From positions 3,976,328 to 4,040,327 of the forward strand of contig NZ_CP081862.1 of NCBI RefSeq assembly GCF_019797765.1: 64,000 bases of DNA. The letters are read 5' to 3'. This DNA is from Cellulomonas sp. C5510. Its GTDB lineage: Bacteria > Actinomycetota > Actinomycetes > Actinomycetales > Cellulomonadaceae. Numbering within the stretch: position 1 is the first letter of the stretch; every line of letters begins with the position of its first letter. This document shows positions 28,697-35,703 of the stretch, one piece after another. The notes under the pieces are model-generated. The model had not been told where the DNA came from and ran no database searches. It saw nothing but the letters and a program-made list of their open reading frames with translations. The translations under genes and the position numbers were made by a program.

Positions 28697-28962
28697 TCAG
28701 GCCGGGGAGCGGACCGCCGCGACGGCGGCGTCGTACAGCGCGGCGAGGTCGCCGGTGCCGCCGCTGCGCGTCCACTGCTCCCCGCGACGTCCAGGCAGGC
28801 GATGGCGCTGGCGACGATCGCGGGTGCCGCGACGGCGGCGTCGTGGCCGGCGTGCTCGAGCCGCGCCCGGACGTCCGGCACGAGGAGTTCCTGCCAGTGC
28901 AGGTGCTTCTCGATGCTGCGGGACCGCAGCGACGGCGTCTCGTACATCTCGTCGCCGCCCCG
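28697..28962 (-). pseudogene. TetR regulator remnant (C-terminal part, frameshifted)
   Basis: The minus strand encodes the C-terminal ligand domain of a TetR-type regulator: YETPSLRSRSIEKHLHW, then a segment rich in alanine, and finally WTRSGGTGDLAALYDAA to the stop at 28697. The two parts are in different frames; one base is missing in the C run at 28780-28783. The DNA-binding half is absent, because the reading frame ends abruptly near 28962, where an SDR remnant of opposite strand begins. It is therefore a broken gene. Confidence 0.75.
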
Positions 28963-29147
28963 ACTTCGTCGCCCCCGGGGACCCGGTCGCCATGGCCACC
29001 GCGATGATCGACGCCGTCGACACCGAGCCGGCGCCGCTGCGCCTCGTCCTCGGGTCCGACGCCTGGGCCGGTGTCACGACGGCCCTGGAGGCGCGGCTGG
29101 AGCAGGTCCGCGGGCAGGAGGCGAGCGCGCGGCGGGGGGACGGCTGA
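28963..29147 (+). pseudogene. Short-chain dehydrogenase remnant (C-terminal end)
   Basis: About 60 codons encode a typical SDR C-terminus: DFVAPGDPVAMATAMIDAV, then PLRLVLGSDAW and a final helix with ALEARLEQVRG. The NAD(P)-binding fold and the catalytic YxxxK are missing. It abuts the TetR remnant on the other strand. TetR and SDR genes are commonly divergent, so one deletion that removed both 5' halves and the shared promoter explains the arrangement. Confidence 0.75.
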
Positions 29148-29247
29148 GCGGACGGGGTAGCGGGGTCAGACGAAGCCGTCCGGGACATCACTGCTCACCT
29201 CCACCACGGTGCTCAGCCTCATGCGGCCTGGCGTCAGGTCGCGCCGG

Positions 29248-29606
29248 TCAGCGGCCCTCCCGGGCGAGTACGGCTCGAGCGACACGGTCGCCGTGGGCCG
29301 TACTGGCGAGCCACACGATCGCACCGGGAGGCGGGATCTCGTCGCGTCACTCGGTCAGCCACTCCCGCGTGATCCGCTCGACAGCCTCACCAACCGGGCA
29401 CGGCCACGTGATGACCCTGTTCATCCACGTCGCCGGCGAGGACCCGCCCGCCGACGACGAGTTCCGCGATGAGCCCCAAGCCAGCGAGCGCCGAAGGGTC
29501 GGGTCCGACAGACCGCGCAGACGCGTGCTCCCGTAGACCCACCCCGCATCCGCCCAATCATCGAGTCCACCAACGAGGATGTCGTCCCTCGGTGACCGAC
29601 GTGGAT
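29248..29606 (-). pseudogene. Decayed hypothetical gene
   Basis: The minus strand carries pieces of one protein in three frames. They are DDILVGGLDDWADAGWVYG, LGLIAELVVGGRVLAGDVD, GEAVERITREWLTE followed by an in-frame TGA, and DEIPPPGAIVWLA to a stop at 29248. The pieces follow in the right order for a protein of about 115 residues resembling an uncharacterised actinobacterial family (from memory). At least two frameshifts and one nonsense change are present. The gene upstream is lost at the IS fragment boundary. Confidence 0.65.
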
Positions 29607-29649
29607 CTTGAACGGGTCCCGGCCCGGAACGCGGATGTCGATCGTCGAT

Positions 29650-30141
29650 CCTCCGGACCGCGACATCACCGAGCACCCCACCCGCGAGGGCAAGCTCTAC
29701 TGCTGCTGCGTCCTGGACGCCTTCAACCGGAGGATCATCGGCTGGTCGATCGACTCCACCCAGGACACCCGCCTGGTCATCAACGCCCTCGACATGGCCA
29801 TCAGCAACCGAGACCCGGCCCCGGGCGGGATCGTGCATGCCGATCACGGGGCCCAGTTCACGTCCTGGGCGTTCGGGGACCGGATCCGGCAGGCCGGCCT
29901 CATGCCATCGTTCGGGTCCGTCGGTGACGGCCTGGACAACGCGACGATGGAATCGTTCTGGTCCTCGATGCAGATCGAGCTGCTCAACCGACAGCGGTGG
30001 AACACCCGCGTCGAACTCGCGAACGCGATCTTCGAGAACATCGAGATCTTCCACAACCGCCGCCGCCGGCACTCCAGCCTCGGCTACCTCAGCCCGATCG
30101 AGTTCGAGCTACGCTCCGAACTGCCATCCATACCGGCCTGA
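29650..30141 (+). pseudogene. IS3-family transposase (orfB), 5'-truncated
   Basis: About 163 residues of the rve integrase domain remain. The DDE residues can be seen in RDITEHPT, HADHGAQF and DNATMESFW, followed by FHNRRRRHSSLGYLSP and the normal C-terminus. The N-terminal half and the frameshift-linked orfA are missing; similarity begins near base 29655. The nearest ATG (29608) belongs to unrelated flanking DNA. Transposition activity is not expected. Confidence 0.8.
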
Positions 30142-30211
30142 CCACCACGCCCACAGTGGTAACCAAGCCGTAGGGCAGGTCACGGTGTCAACCGACCCTG
30201 CAGCAGTCCCC
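29650..30211 (+). mobile_element. Truncated IS3-family insertion sequence
   Basis: Only the right part of an IS3-type element remains: the 3' two thirds of the integrase-type transposase and about 70 bases after its stop, ending in a candidate right inverted repeat (TGTCAACCGACCCTGCAGCA, 30186-30205). No left end, orfA or matching inverted repeat is visible to the left, so the element is immobile. Confidence 0.7.
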
Positions 30212-30354
30212 CGACGTCGGGCGTCACAATCGCGTGAGGGAAGCTGGACTGACGTAAGGCCAGTTCAGACCGCCACACCGATGCGCGGAACGCCACAACC
30301 TCGCCACAAGACGGGCCCGGAAAGCACAACTTCTAGTCAGGACCTACAGCTTCC
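30142..30354. other. IS right end and spacer before dnaB
   Basis: Contains the presumed IS right end up to about 30211 and then 140 bases without a gene. No clear terminator for the convergent dnaB gene was found. The G+C content is lower here than in the surrounding genes. Confidence 0.4.
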
Positions 30355-31722
30355 TCACGCCTGCATGTCGACGAACCGCGAGTAGTGCCCCTGGAACGCC
30401 ACCGTGATCGTGTCGGTGGGCCCGTTGCGGTGCTTCGCCACGATGAGATCCGCCTCGCCGGCGCGGGGCGACTCGCGCTCGTACGCGTCCTCGCGGTGCA
30501 GCAGGATGACCATGTCGGCGTCCTGCTCGATGGAGCCGGACTCACGCAGGTCGCTCATCTGCGGCTTCTTGTCGGTGCGCTGCTCGGGGCCACGGTTGAG
30601 CTGGGACAGCGCGATGACGGGGACCTCGAGCTCCTTGGCGAGCAGCTTCAGCGCGCGGGAGAACTCGGAGACCTCCTGCTGGCGGGACTCGACGCGCTTG
30701 CCGGAGGACATGAGCTGCAGGTAGTCGATGAGCACGAGCTTGAGGTCGTGCTTCTGCTTGAGGCGCCGGCACTTGGCGCGGATCTCCATGAGCGACATGT
30801 TCGGCGAGTCGTCGATGAACAGCGGCGCCTCGGTGAGCTTGCCCTGGATGGCGGCGAGCTTCTGCCAGTCGTCGTCGCCCATCTGGCCGGTGCGCATCTT
30901 CTGCAGCGGCACGCGGGCCTCGGCGGACAGCAGGCGCATCGTGATCTCGGAGCGGCTCATCTCCAGGGAGAACACGACGGACGCCTGGTGGTTCTTGATG
31001 GACGCCGCGCGGGCGAAGTCGAGCGCGAGGGTCGACTTGCCGATGGCGGGGCGGGCGGCGATGACGATCATCTGCCCGGGGTGCAGGCCGTTGGTGAGGC
31101 GGTCGAGGTCGGCGAAGCCGGTGGGGACGCCGACCATGCCCTCGCCGCGGTGCCCGGCGGACTCGATCTCGTCGAGGGTGCCGGCGACGACCTCGCCGAG
31201 GCGGTGGTAGTCCTCGGTGGTCCGGCGCTCGGTGACGGCGTAGACCTCGGCCTGCGCGTTGTTGACGATGTCGTCGACGTCGCCGCCGTCGGTGGCGTAC
31301 CCGAGCTGCACGATGCGGGTGCCGGCCTCGACGAGGCGGCGCAGGACGGCGCGCTCCCGGACGATGCGGGCGTAGTACCCGGCGTTCGCCGCGGTCGGCA
31401 CCATCGAGATGAGGGTGTGCAGGTACGGCACGCCGCCGATGCGCCCGATCTCGCCGCGCTTGGTGAGCTCGTCGGCGACGGTGACGGCGTCGGCGGGCTC
31501 GCCGCGGCCGTACAGGTCGATGATCGCGTCGTAGATCGCCTCGTGCGCCGGGCGGTAGAAGTCGTTGCCGCGGATCTGCTCGACGACGTCGGCGATGGCG
31601 TCCTTCGAGATCATCATGCCGCCGAGCACGGACTGCTCGGCGTCGAGGTCCTGCGGGGGTGTCCGGTCGAACGCCGCGCGGCCTCCCGCGGGCGCCCCGT
31701 ACTCCAGGTCCTCGATCGTCAC
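30355..31722 (-). CDS. dnaB: Replicative DNA helicase DnaB
   Basis: A 455-residue hexameric helicase that unwinds DNA at the replication fork. It has the N-terminal DnaG-interacting domain (LDAEQSVLGGMMIS, about 25-130) and a RecA-type motor with Walker A ARPAIGKST (about 218-226), Walker B VLIDYLQLM and the SQLNRGPE motif. No intein interrupts it, although inteins are common in actinobacterial dnaB. GTG at 31722 follows AGGTGGGG. It sits downstream of the rpsF-ssb-rpsR-rplI cluster as in mycobacteria, separated here by two extra genes. Confidence 0.97.
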   Translation of the reverse strand: MTIEDLEYGAPAGGRAAFDRTPPQDLDAEQSVLGGMMISKDAIADVVEQIRGNDFYRPAHEAIYDAIIDLYGRGEPADAVTVADELTKRGEIGRIGGVPYLHTLISMVPTAANAGYYARIVRERAVLRRLVEAGTRIVQLGYATDGGDVDDIVNNAQAEVYAVTERRTTEDYHRLGEVVAGTLDEIESAGHRGEGMVGVPTGFADLDRLTNGLHPGQMIVIAARPAIGKSTLALDFARAASIKNHQASVVFSLEMSRSEITMRLLSAEARVPLQKMRTGQMGDDDWQKLAAIQGKLTEAPLFIDDSPNMSLMEIRAKCRRLKQKHDLKLVLIDYLQLMSSGKRVESRQQEVSEFSRALKLLAKELEVPVIALSQLNRGPEQRTDKKPQMSDLRESGSIEQDADMVILLHREDAYERESPRAGEADLIVAKHRNGPTDTITVAFQGHYSRFVDMQA

Positions 31723-32060
31723 GCGCCCCGCCCCACCTTCATGTCGTCGCCCACGCCCCGCCGAACTCCCGTTCTACCGCCTGCCACCCACACCCCCGGC
31801 AGGACGGCGGACACCCGGACGGTTCGCGCGCCGACGCGAGGCTAGGCGCGACCGGAGGGGACCGGCAAGCGCGTCGTCCACAGGGGTTGTGGGCGAGGGT
31901 GTGGAAGGCTGTGGACACGCACCGGGTGACTGTCCACAGGTCGTGGACACAGGTGTGGATGAGGCCGGACAGGCCCGCGACCAGGACGTTCTCACCGGCG
32001 CAAACGCGGTGAACCGATGTGGACAGGACGAAGTTGGGCCGGATTTCACGCCTCGGACAC
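31723..32060. promoter_or_regulatory. dnaB upstream region with DnaA-box-like cluster
   Basis: This gap between dnaB and the divergent MATE gene holds six near matches to the actinobacterial DnaA box TTGTCCACA. They start at 31874 (TCGTCCACA), 31910 (reverse of GTGTCCACA), 31930 (CTGTCCACA), 31942 (reverse of GTGTCCACG), 31954 (reverse of TCATCCACA) and 32018 (reverse of CTGTCCACA). Most have a single mismatch. The cluster could let DnaA regulate dnaB or titrate DnaA. Confidence 0.5.
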
Positions 32061-33377
32061 ATGCTGTCCACCGTCGACCGCCAGATCCTCGCGCTCGCCG
32101 TGCCGGCGCTGGGGGCGCTGGTCGCCGAGCCGCTGTTCGTGCTCGTCGACTCGGCGATCGTCGGGCGGCTGGGGACGACCGAGCTGGCGGGCCTGTCGCT
32201 CGCGTCGACGCTGCTCGTCACGGTGGTGGGCCTGTGCGTGTTCCTCGCGTACGCGACGACGGCGGTCGTCGCCCGGCGGCTCGGCGCCGGCGACCGCGCG
32301 GGCGCGCTGCAGGTCGGCGTCGACGGGCTGTGGCTCGGCGGCGGCCTGGGCGTCCTGCTCGCGGCGGTGGCGCTCGTCCTCGCGCCGTGGGCGGTCGGGG
32401 CGCTCGGTGCGACCGGGGACGTCGCGGACCAGGCCGTGGCGTACCTGCGCGCCTCGGCGCCCGGTCTCCCCGGGATGCTGCTCGTGCTCGCCGCGACCGG
32501 CGCACTGCGCGGGCTGCAGGACACCCGCACGCCGCTCGTGGTGGCCGGGACCGGTGCCGCCGTGAACGCGGTGCTGAACGCCGTGCTCGTCTACGGGGCC
32601 GGGCTCGGCATCGCGGGGTCGGGGCTCGGCACGGCGATCACCCAGCTCGCGATGGGCGCCGCCCTCGTGCTCGTCGTCGTCCGCGGCGCCCGGGCGGCAG
32701 GAGCGTCCCTGCGGCCCGCGGCGGGCGGCATCCTCGCCGGCGCCCGCACCGGCACGCCGCTGCTGCTGCGCACGCTGTCGCTGCGCGCGGCGATCCTGCT
32801 GACCGTCTGGGTGGCGACCGGTCTCGGCCCGGTGGCGCTGGCCGGGCACCAGGTGGTCAACGCCGTGTGGGGGTTCGTGGCGTTCGCGCTCGACGCGCTG
32901 GCGATCGCCGCGCAGGCGCTCGTCGGGCACGCGCTCGGCGCTGCGGACGTGCCGCTCGTGCGGTCCCTGCTGCGCCGCACGCTGCAGTGGGGCGTCGGCG
33001 CCGGGGTGGTGCTCGGCGCCGTCACCGGGGGGCTGGGGTGGTGGCTGTCCGCGGCGTTCACGTCGGACCCCGAGGTGCGGCACGCGGTGACGGTCGCGCT
33101 CGTCGTCGCGGCGGTGCTCATGCCGATGGCCGGCTGGGTGTTCGTGCTGGACGGGGTGCTCATCGGCGCGGGCGACGGGCGGTTCCTCGCGGGGGCCGGG
33201 CTGGTGACGCTCGCGGTCTACGTCCCGGTCGCGCTGGCCGTCCGGGCGTGGGCCCCGGAGGGCTGGGCGGGGCTCGCGTGGCTGTGGGCGGCGTTCGCCG
33301 GGGTGTTCATGCTGGCGCGGGCGCTGACCACCGGGCTGCGTGCCCGCGGCGAGCGGTGGATGGTCACCGGGGCGTGA
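32061..33377 (+). CDS. MATE-family efflux protein (DinF-like)
   Basis: A 438-residue membrane protein with 12 predicted helices in two homologous halves, typical of MATE exporters that use a sodium or proton gradient. The first helix region begins DRQILALAVPALGALVAEPL, and FVLVDSAIVGRLGT is the family hallmark. ATG at 32061 is chosen at the family-like N-terminus; a GTG at 32019 would add 14 residues inside the DnaA-box region. Its end overlaps the convergent small membrane gene by 14 bases. The substrate is unknown. Confidence 0.9.
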   Translation: MLSTVDRQILALAVPALGALVAEPLFVLVDSAIVGRLGTTELAGLSLASTLLVTVVGLCVFLAYATTAVVARRLGAGDRAGALQVGVDGLWLGGGLGVLLAAVALVLAPWAVGALGATGDVADQAVAYLRASAPGLPGMLLVLAATGALRGLQDTRTPLVVAGTGAAVNAVLNAVLVYGAGLGIAGSGLGTAITQLAMGAALVLVVVRGARAAGASLRPAAGGILAGARTGTPLLLRTLSLRAAILLTVWVATGLGPVALAGHQVVNAVWGFVAFALDALAIAAQALVGHALGAADVPLVRSLLRRTLQWGVGAGVVLGAVTGGLGWWLSAAFTSDPEVRHAVTVALVVAAVLMPMAGWVFVLDGVLIGAGDGRFLAGAGLVTLAVYVPVALAVRAWAPEGWAGLAWLWAAFAGVFMLARALTTGLRARGERWMVTGA

Positions 33378-33651
33378 CGTCGGGCCCGTCGGGCCCGTGC
33401 GCCTCGGCTCCGGCCGGCGCGGCGGGTCCGTCGGGCGCTGCCGCCCCCGGCGCCGCCGAGCGGATGCTCAGGACCATGAAGACGATCCCGACAGGCAGGA
33501 ACGCGAACGCCGACGCCCGCATCGAGTCGTTCGCCAGGCCGGCGAGCCCGAGGACCAGGAACACGATCCCGATCGGCAGGAAGGCGGCGTTCGGGTTGCC
33601 CGAGTCCTCCTCGTCGCCCTCGGGCGCGGGCGGGGGTGGCTGCTCGCTCAT
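33364..33651 (-). CDS. Small two-helix membrane protein
   Basis: A 95-residue protein. An acidic, proline-rich N-terminus precedes two hydrophobic helices (about 23-40 and 48-64), each containing the repeated motif LPIGIVFLVL / LPVGIVFMVL, then an Ala/Pro/Gly-rich tail. The two helices look like an internal duplication. ATG at 33651 lies six bases after TAGCGT (33663-33658), so a leaderless mRNA is likely. Function unknown. Confidence 0.7.
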   Translation of the reverse strand: MSEQPPPPAPEGDEEDSGNPNAAFLPIGIVFLVLGLAGLANDSMRASAFAFLPVGIVFMVLSIRSAAPGAAAPDGPAAPAGAEAHGPDGPDVTPR

Positions 33652-33723
33652 CCCTCGACGCTACCGAGCGCGCCGGGCAGCGACCTCCCCCGCGGGACGG
33701 ATCCCGTCCTCCCCCGGACGCAC

Positions 33724-33759
33724 GCACGCCCCGCCCCGGCGGACCGGGACGGGGCGTGC
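33724..33759 (-). terminator. Terminator of rpsF-ssb-rpsR-rplI operon
   Basis: A 16-bp stem with a single mismatch (GCACGCCCCGCCCCGG against CCGGGACGGGGCGTGC) and a short loop begins 14 bases after the rplI stop. Confidence 0.75.
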
Positions 33760-33772
33760 GGGTGGTGCTGGG

Positions 33773-34222
33773 TCAGGCCGCGACGACCTTGACGGTCAGC
33801 TTCGCGGAGACCTCGGCGTGCAGGCGGACCTGCACCTCGTACTCGCCGGTCGCCTTGATCGGCTGCGCGACCTCGACCTTGCGGCGGTCGATCGACGGGC
33901 CGCCGGCGGCCTTCACCGCGTCGGCGATCTCGGCGGTCGTGATGGCGCCGAACAGGCGGCCGGACTCGCCGGCCTTCGCCGTCACGGTCACCGGGTTGCC
34001 CTGGAGGGAGTCACGCACGGCGCGCGCCTCCTCGAGGGTCTCGATCTCGCGGGCCTTGCGGGCACGGCGGATCTGCGTGATCTCCTTCTCGGCGCCCTTC
34101 GACCAGGTGGTCGCGAGGCCGCGGGGGACCAGGTAGTTCCGGGCGTACCCGTCCTTGACGTCGACGACGTCACCGGGAGCGCCGAGACCCGTGACCTCGT
34201 GGGTCAGGATGAGCTTGGCCAT
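33773..34222 (-). CDS. rplI: 50S ribosomal protein L9
   Basis: A 149-residue L9 with the two rRNA-binding lobes joined by a long helix. It starts [21 protein letters not shown], followed by [15 protein letters not shown], the conserved N-terminal signature. Full length. ATG at 34222 follows AAGGAG and lies 14 bases after rpsR. It is the last gene of the ribosomal-ssb operon. Confidence 0.98.
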   Translation of the reverse strand: MAKLILTHEVTGLGAPGDVVDVKDGYARNYLVPRGLATTWSKGAEKEITQIRRARKAREIETLEEARAVRDSLQGNPVTVTAKAGESGRLFGAITTAEIADAVKAAGGPSIDRRKVEVAQPIKATGEYEVQVRLHAEVSAKLTVKVVAA

Positions 34223-34236
34223 CTTCGTGCTCCTTC

Positions 34237-34473
34237 TCAGCGCGCCGACGACGAGTACGGCAGGAGCGCCATCTCGCGGGCGTTCTTGACGGCCCGCGCG
34301 ATCGCGCGCTGCTCCTGGACGGACACGCCGGTCACGCGGCGGGCGCGGATCTTCCCGCGGTCGGAGATGAACTTCCGCAGCAGGGCGGTGTCCTTGTAGT
34401 CGACCGACTCGATCTTCGCCGCCTTGAGCGGGTTCTGCTTCTTCTTGGGCTTCCGGACAACGGCCTTGGCCAT
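34237..34473 (-). CDS. rpsR: 30S ribosomal protein S18
   Basis: A 78-residue S18 with the conserved [21 protein letters not shown] core. It forms a heterodimer with S6 on 16S rRNA. No zinc-binding CxxC motif is present, so this is the cysteine-free form. ATG at 34473 follows GAGGAG. Confidence 0.97.
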   Translation of the reverse strand: MAKAVVRKPKKKQNPLKAAKIESVDYKDTALLRKFISDRGKIRARRVTGVSVQEQRAIARAVKNAREMALLPYSSSAR

Positions 34474-34500
34474 CGTGGTGCTCCTCTTCTACGTCTGGAG

Positions 34501-34524
34501 CCCGGGGCGTTGCCATGCCCCGGG
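34501..34524 (-). promoter_or_regulatory. Hairpin between ssb and rpsR
   Basis: A perfect 8-bp stem CCCGGGGC/GCCCCGGG lies in the 109-base gap between ssb and rpsR, 27 bases before the rpsR start. A second G+C-rich inverted repeat (GGCGGGC/GCCCGCC) follows nearer ssb. They may reduce read-through or protect mRNA ends. Confidence 0.4.
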
Positions 34525-34582
34525 ATGGGATGTGCTGGGCGGGCGCCGGCGGACGCGGGCCCGCCGGTGCCTCAGAGGTCGA

Positions 34583-35110
34583 TCAGAACGGGGGCTCGTC
34601 GGAGTAGCCGCCCGCGCCGCCGCCCGCGGGCGTGGCCCACGGGTCGTCCTGCGCGGCCTGGCCGCCGCCGTTGAAGCCGCCGCCCTGGTTGAAGCCGCCG
34701 CCGCCACCGCCGCCACCGCCGTTGAAGCCGCCGCCACCGCCGGACCGCTGGGTCCGGGTGACCTTGGCCGAGGCGTAGCGGAGGGACGGGCCGACCTCGT
34801 CGACCTGCAGCTCGTACACCGTGCGCTTCTCGCCCTCGCGGGTCTCGTACGACCGCTGGACCAGCCGGCCGCTGACGATGACGCGGGTGCCCTTGGTGAG
34901 CGACTCGGCGACGTTCTCCGCCGCCTCCCGCCAGATCGAGCAGCGGAGGAACAGCGTGTCGCCGTCCTTCCACTCGTTGCTCTGGCGGTCGAAGGTGCGC
35001 GGCGTGGACGCCACGGTGAAGTTCGCGACCGCGGCCCCGGACGGGGTGAACCGCAGCTCCGGGTCGGCGGTCAGGTTCCCGATCACCGTGATGGTGGTGT
35101 CACCAGCCAT
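34583..35110 (-). CDS. ssb: Single-stranded DNA-binding protein
   Basis: A 175-residue SSB. The OB fold covers about residues 1-112 ([17 protein letters not shown] at the start, [15 protein letters not shown] in the middle). A glycine-rich linker with several GGGGG stretches follows (about 120-160), and the acidic tail ends DEPPF, the partner-binding tip. It protects single-stranded DNA at the fork and recruits repair proteins. Located between rpsF (80 bases) and rpsR, the usual position of the replicative SSB. Confidence 0.97.
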   Translation of the reverse strand: MAGDTTITVIGNLTADPELRFTPSGAAVANFTVASTPRTFDRQSNEWKDGDTLFLRCSIWREAAENVAESLTKGTRVIVSGRLVQRSYETREGEKRTVYELQVDEVGPSLRYASAKVTRTQRSGGGGGFNGGGGGGGGGFNQGGGFNGGGQAAQDDPWATPAGGGAGGYSDEPPF

Positions 35111-35190
35111 GCCAGCTCCTCGTTCTCGTCGAATGCTCGTCTCGGGCTGTGCCGCCCCTGGTCGGGGACGGTACGCGCGCGGTCAGACAC

Positions 35191-35484
35191 TCAGGCGTCC
35201 TGGCGGAGCACCTTCGTGCGGAGGACGGCCTCGTTGAGGCCGAGCTGGCGGTCCAGCTCCTTGGCGGTGTCCGGCGTCGAGGAGAAGTCGACGACGGCGT
35301 AGATGCCCTCGGACTTCTTCTTGATGTCGTAGGCCAGGCGGCGACGGCCCCAGATGTCCACCTTGTCGACGGAGCCACCGTCGGTCTTGACGACCGACAG
35401 GTACTTGTCGAGCGACGGTGCGACCGTGCGCTCCTCGATGTCGGGGTCGAGGATGATCATGATCTCGTACTGACGCAGGCTCAT
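35191..35484 (-). CDS. rpsF: 30S ribosomal protein S6
   Basis: A 97-residue S6 (start [20 protein letters not shown]; conserved [17 protein letters not shown]). Binds 16S rRNA with S18. ATG at 35484 follows GAGGAGG, a strong ribosome binding site. First gene of the rpsF-ssb-rpsR-rplI operon, with a leader of about 110 bases if the TAGACT at 35603-35598 is the -10 element. Confidence 0.98.
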   Translation of the reverse strand: MSLRQYEIMIILDPDIEERTVAPSLDKYLSVVKTDGGSVDKVDIWGRRRLAYDIKKKSEGIYAVVDFSSTPDTAKELDRQLGLNEAVLRTKVLRQDA

Positions 35485-35603
35485 ACCCACCTCCTCTGGT
35501 CTCGGCGGCCACGGTCGTTCCGTGGCAGGAGGGTGTCGTGCGTCGCTGCGCCGTGCCGGTGTCGATCGGCGACGCCGGCTGGGCACAGCAGCGCACCAGT
35601 CTA
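35485..35603 (-). promoter_or_regulatory. rpsF promoter and structured leader
   Basis: TAGACT (35603-35598) is a plausible -10, with a weak -35. The leader contains a perfect 7-bp hairpin, GCCACGG/CCGTGGC (35508-35526), followed by CGCCGAG just before the ribosome binding site. Many bacteria have an rpsF leader bound by the S6:S18 complex through a CCG-containing stem; this may be the equivalent, but the match was judged by eye. Confidence 0.4.
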
Positions 35604-35703
35604 GCGGGTCGCGCAGGTCGTGCGGTACGCCCCGTCAGGACGCTGGACGGCACCGCCCGGCGGCGCCGCAGGATCGGCGGGCGGCCGGCCCGTGGGCGCC
35701 GGG

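Noticed and set aside
28650-28962. Extension of the SDR frame upstream to 28650
   Set aside because: The upstream part is Arg/Pro/Gly-rich antisense of the TetR remnant and lacks any Rossmann motif.
30355-31722. Intein in dnaB
   Set aside because: The helicase reads through at normal length with all motor motifs contiguous.
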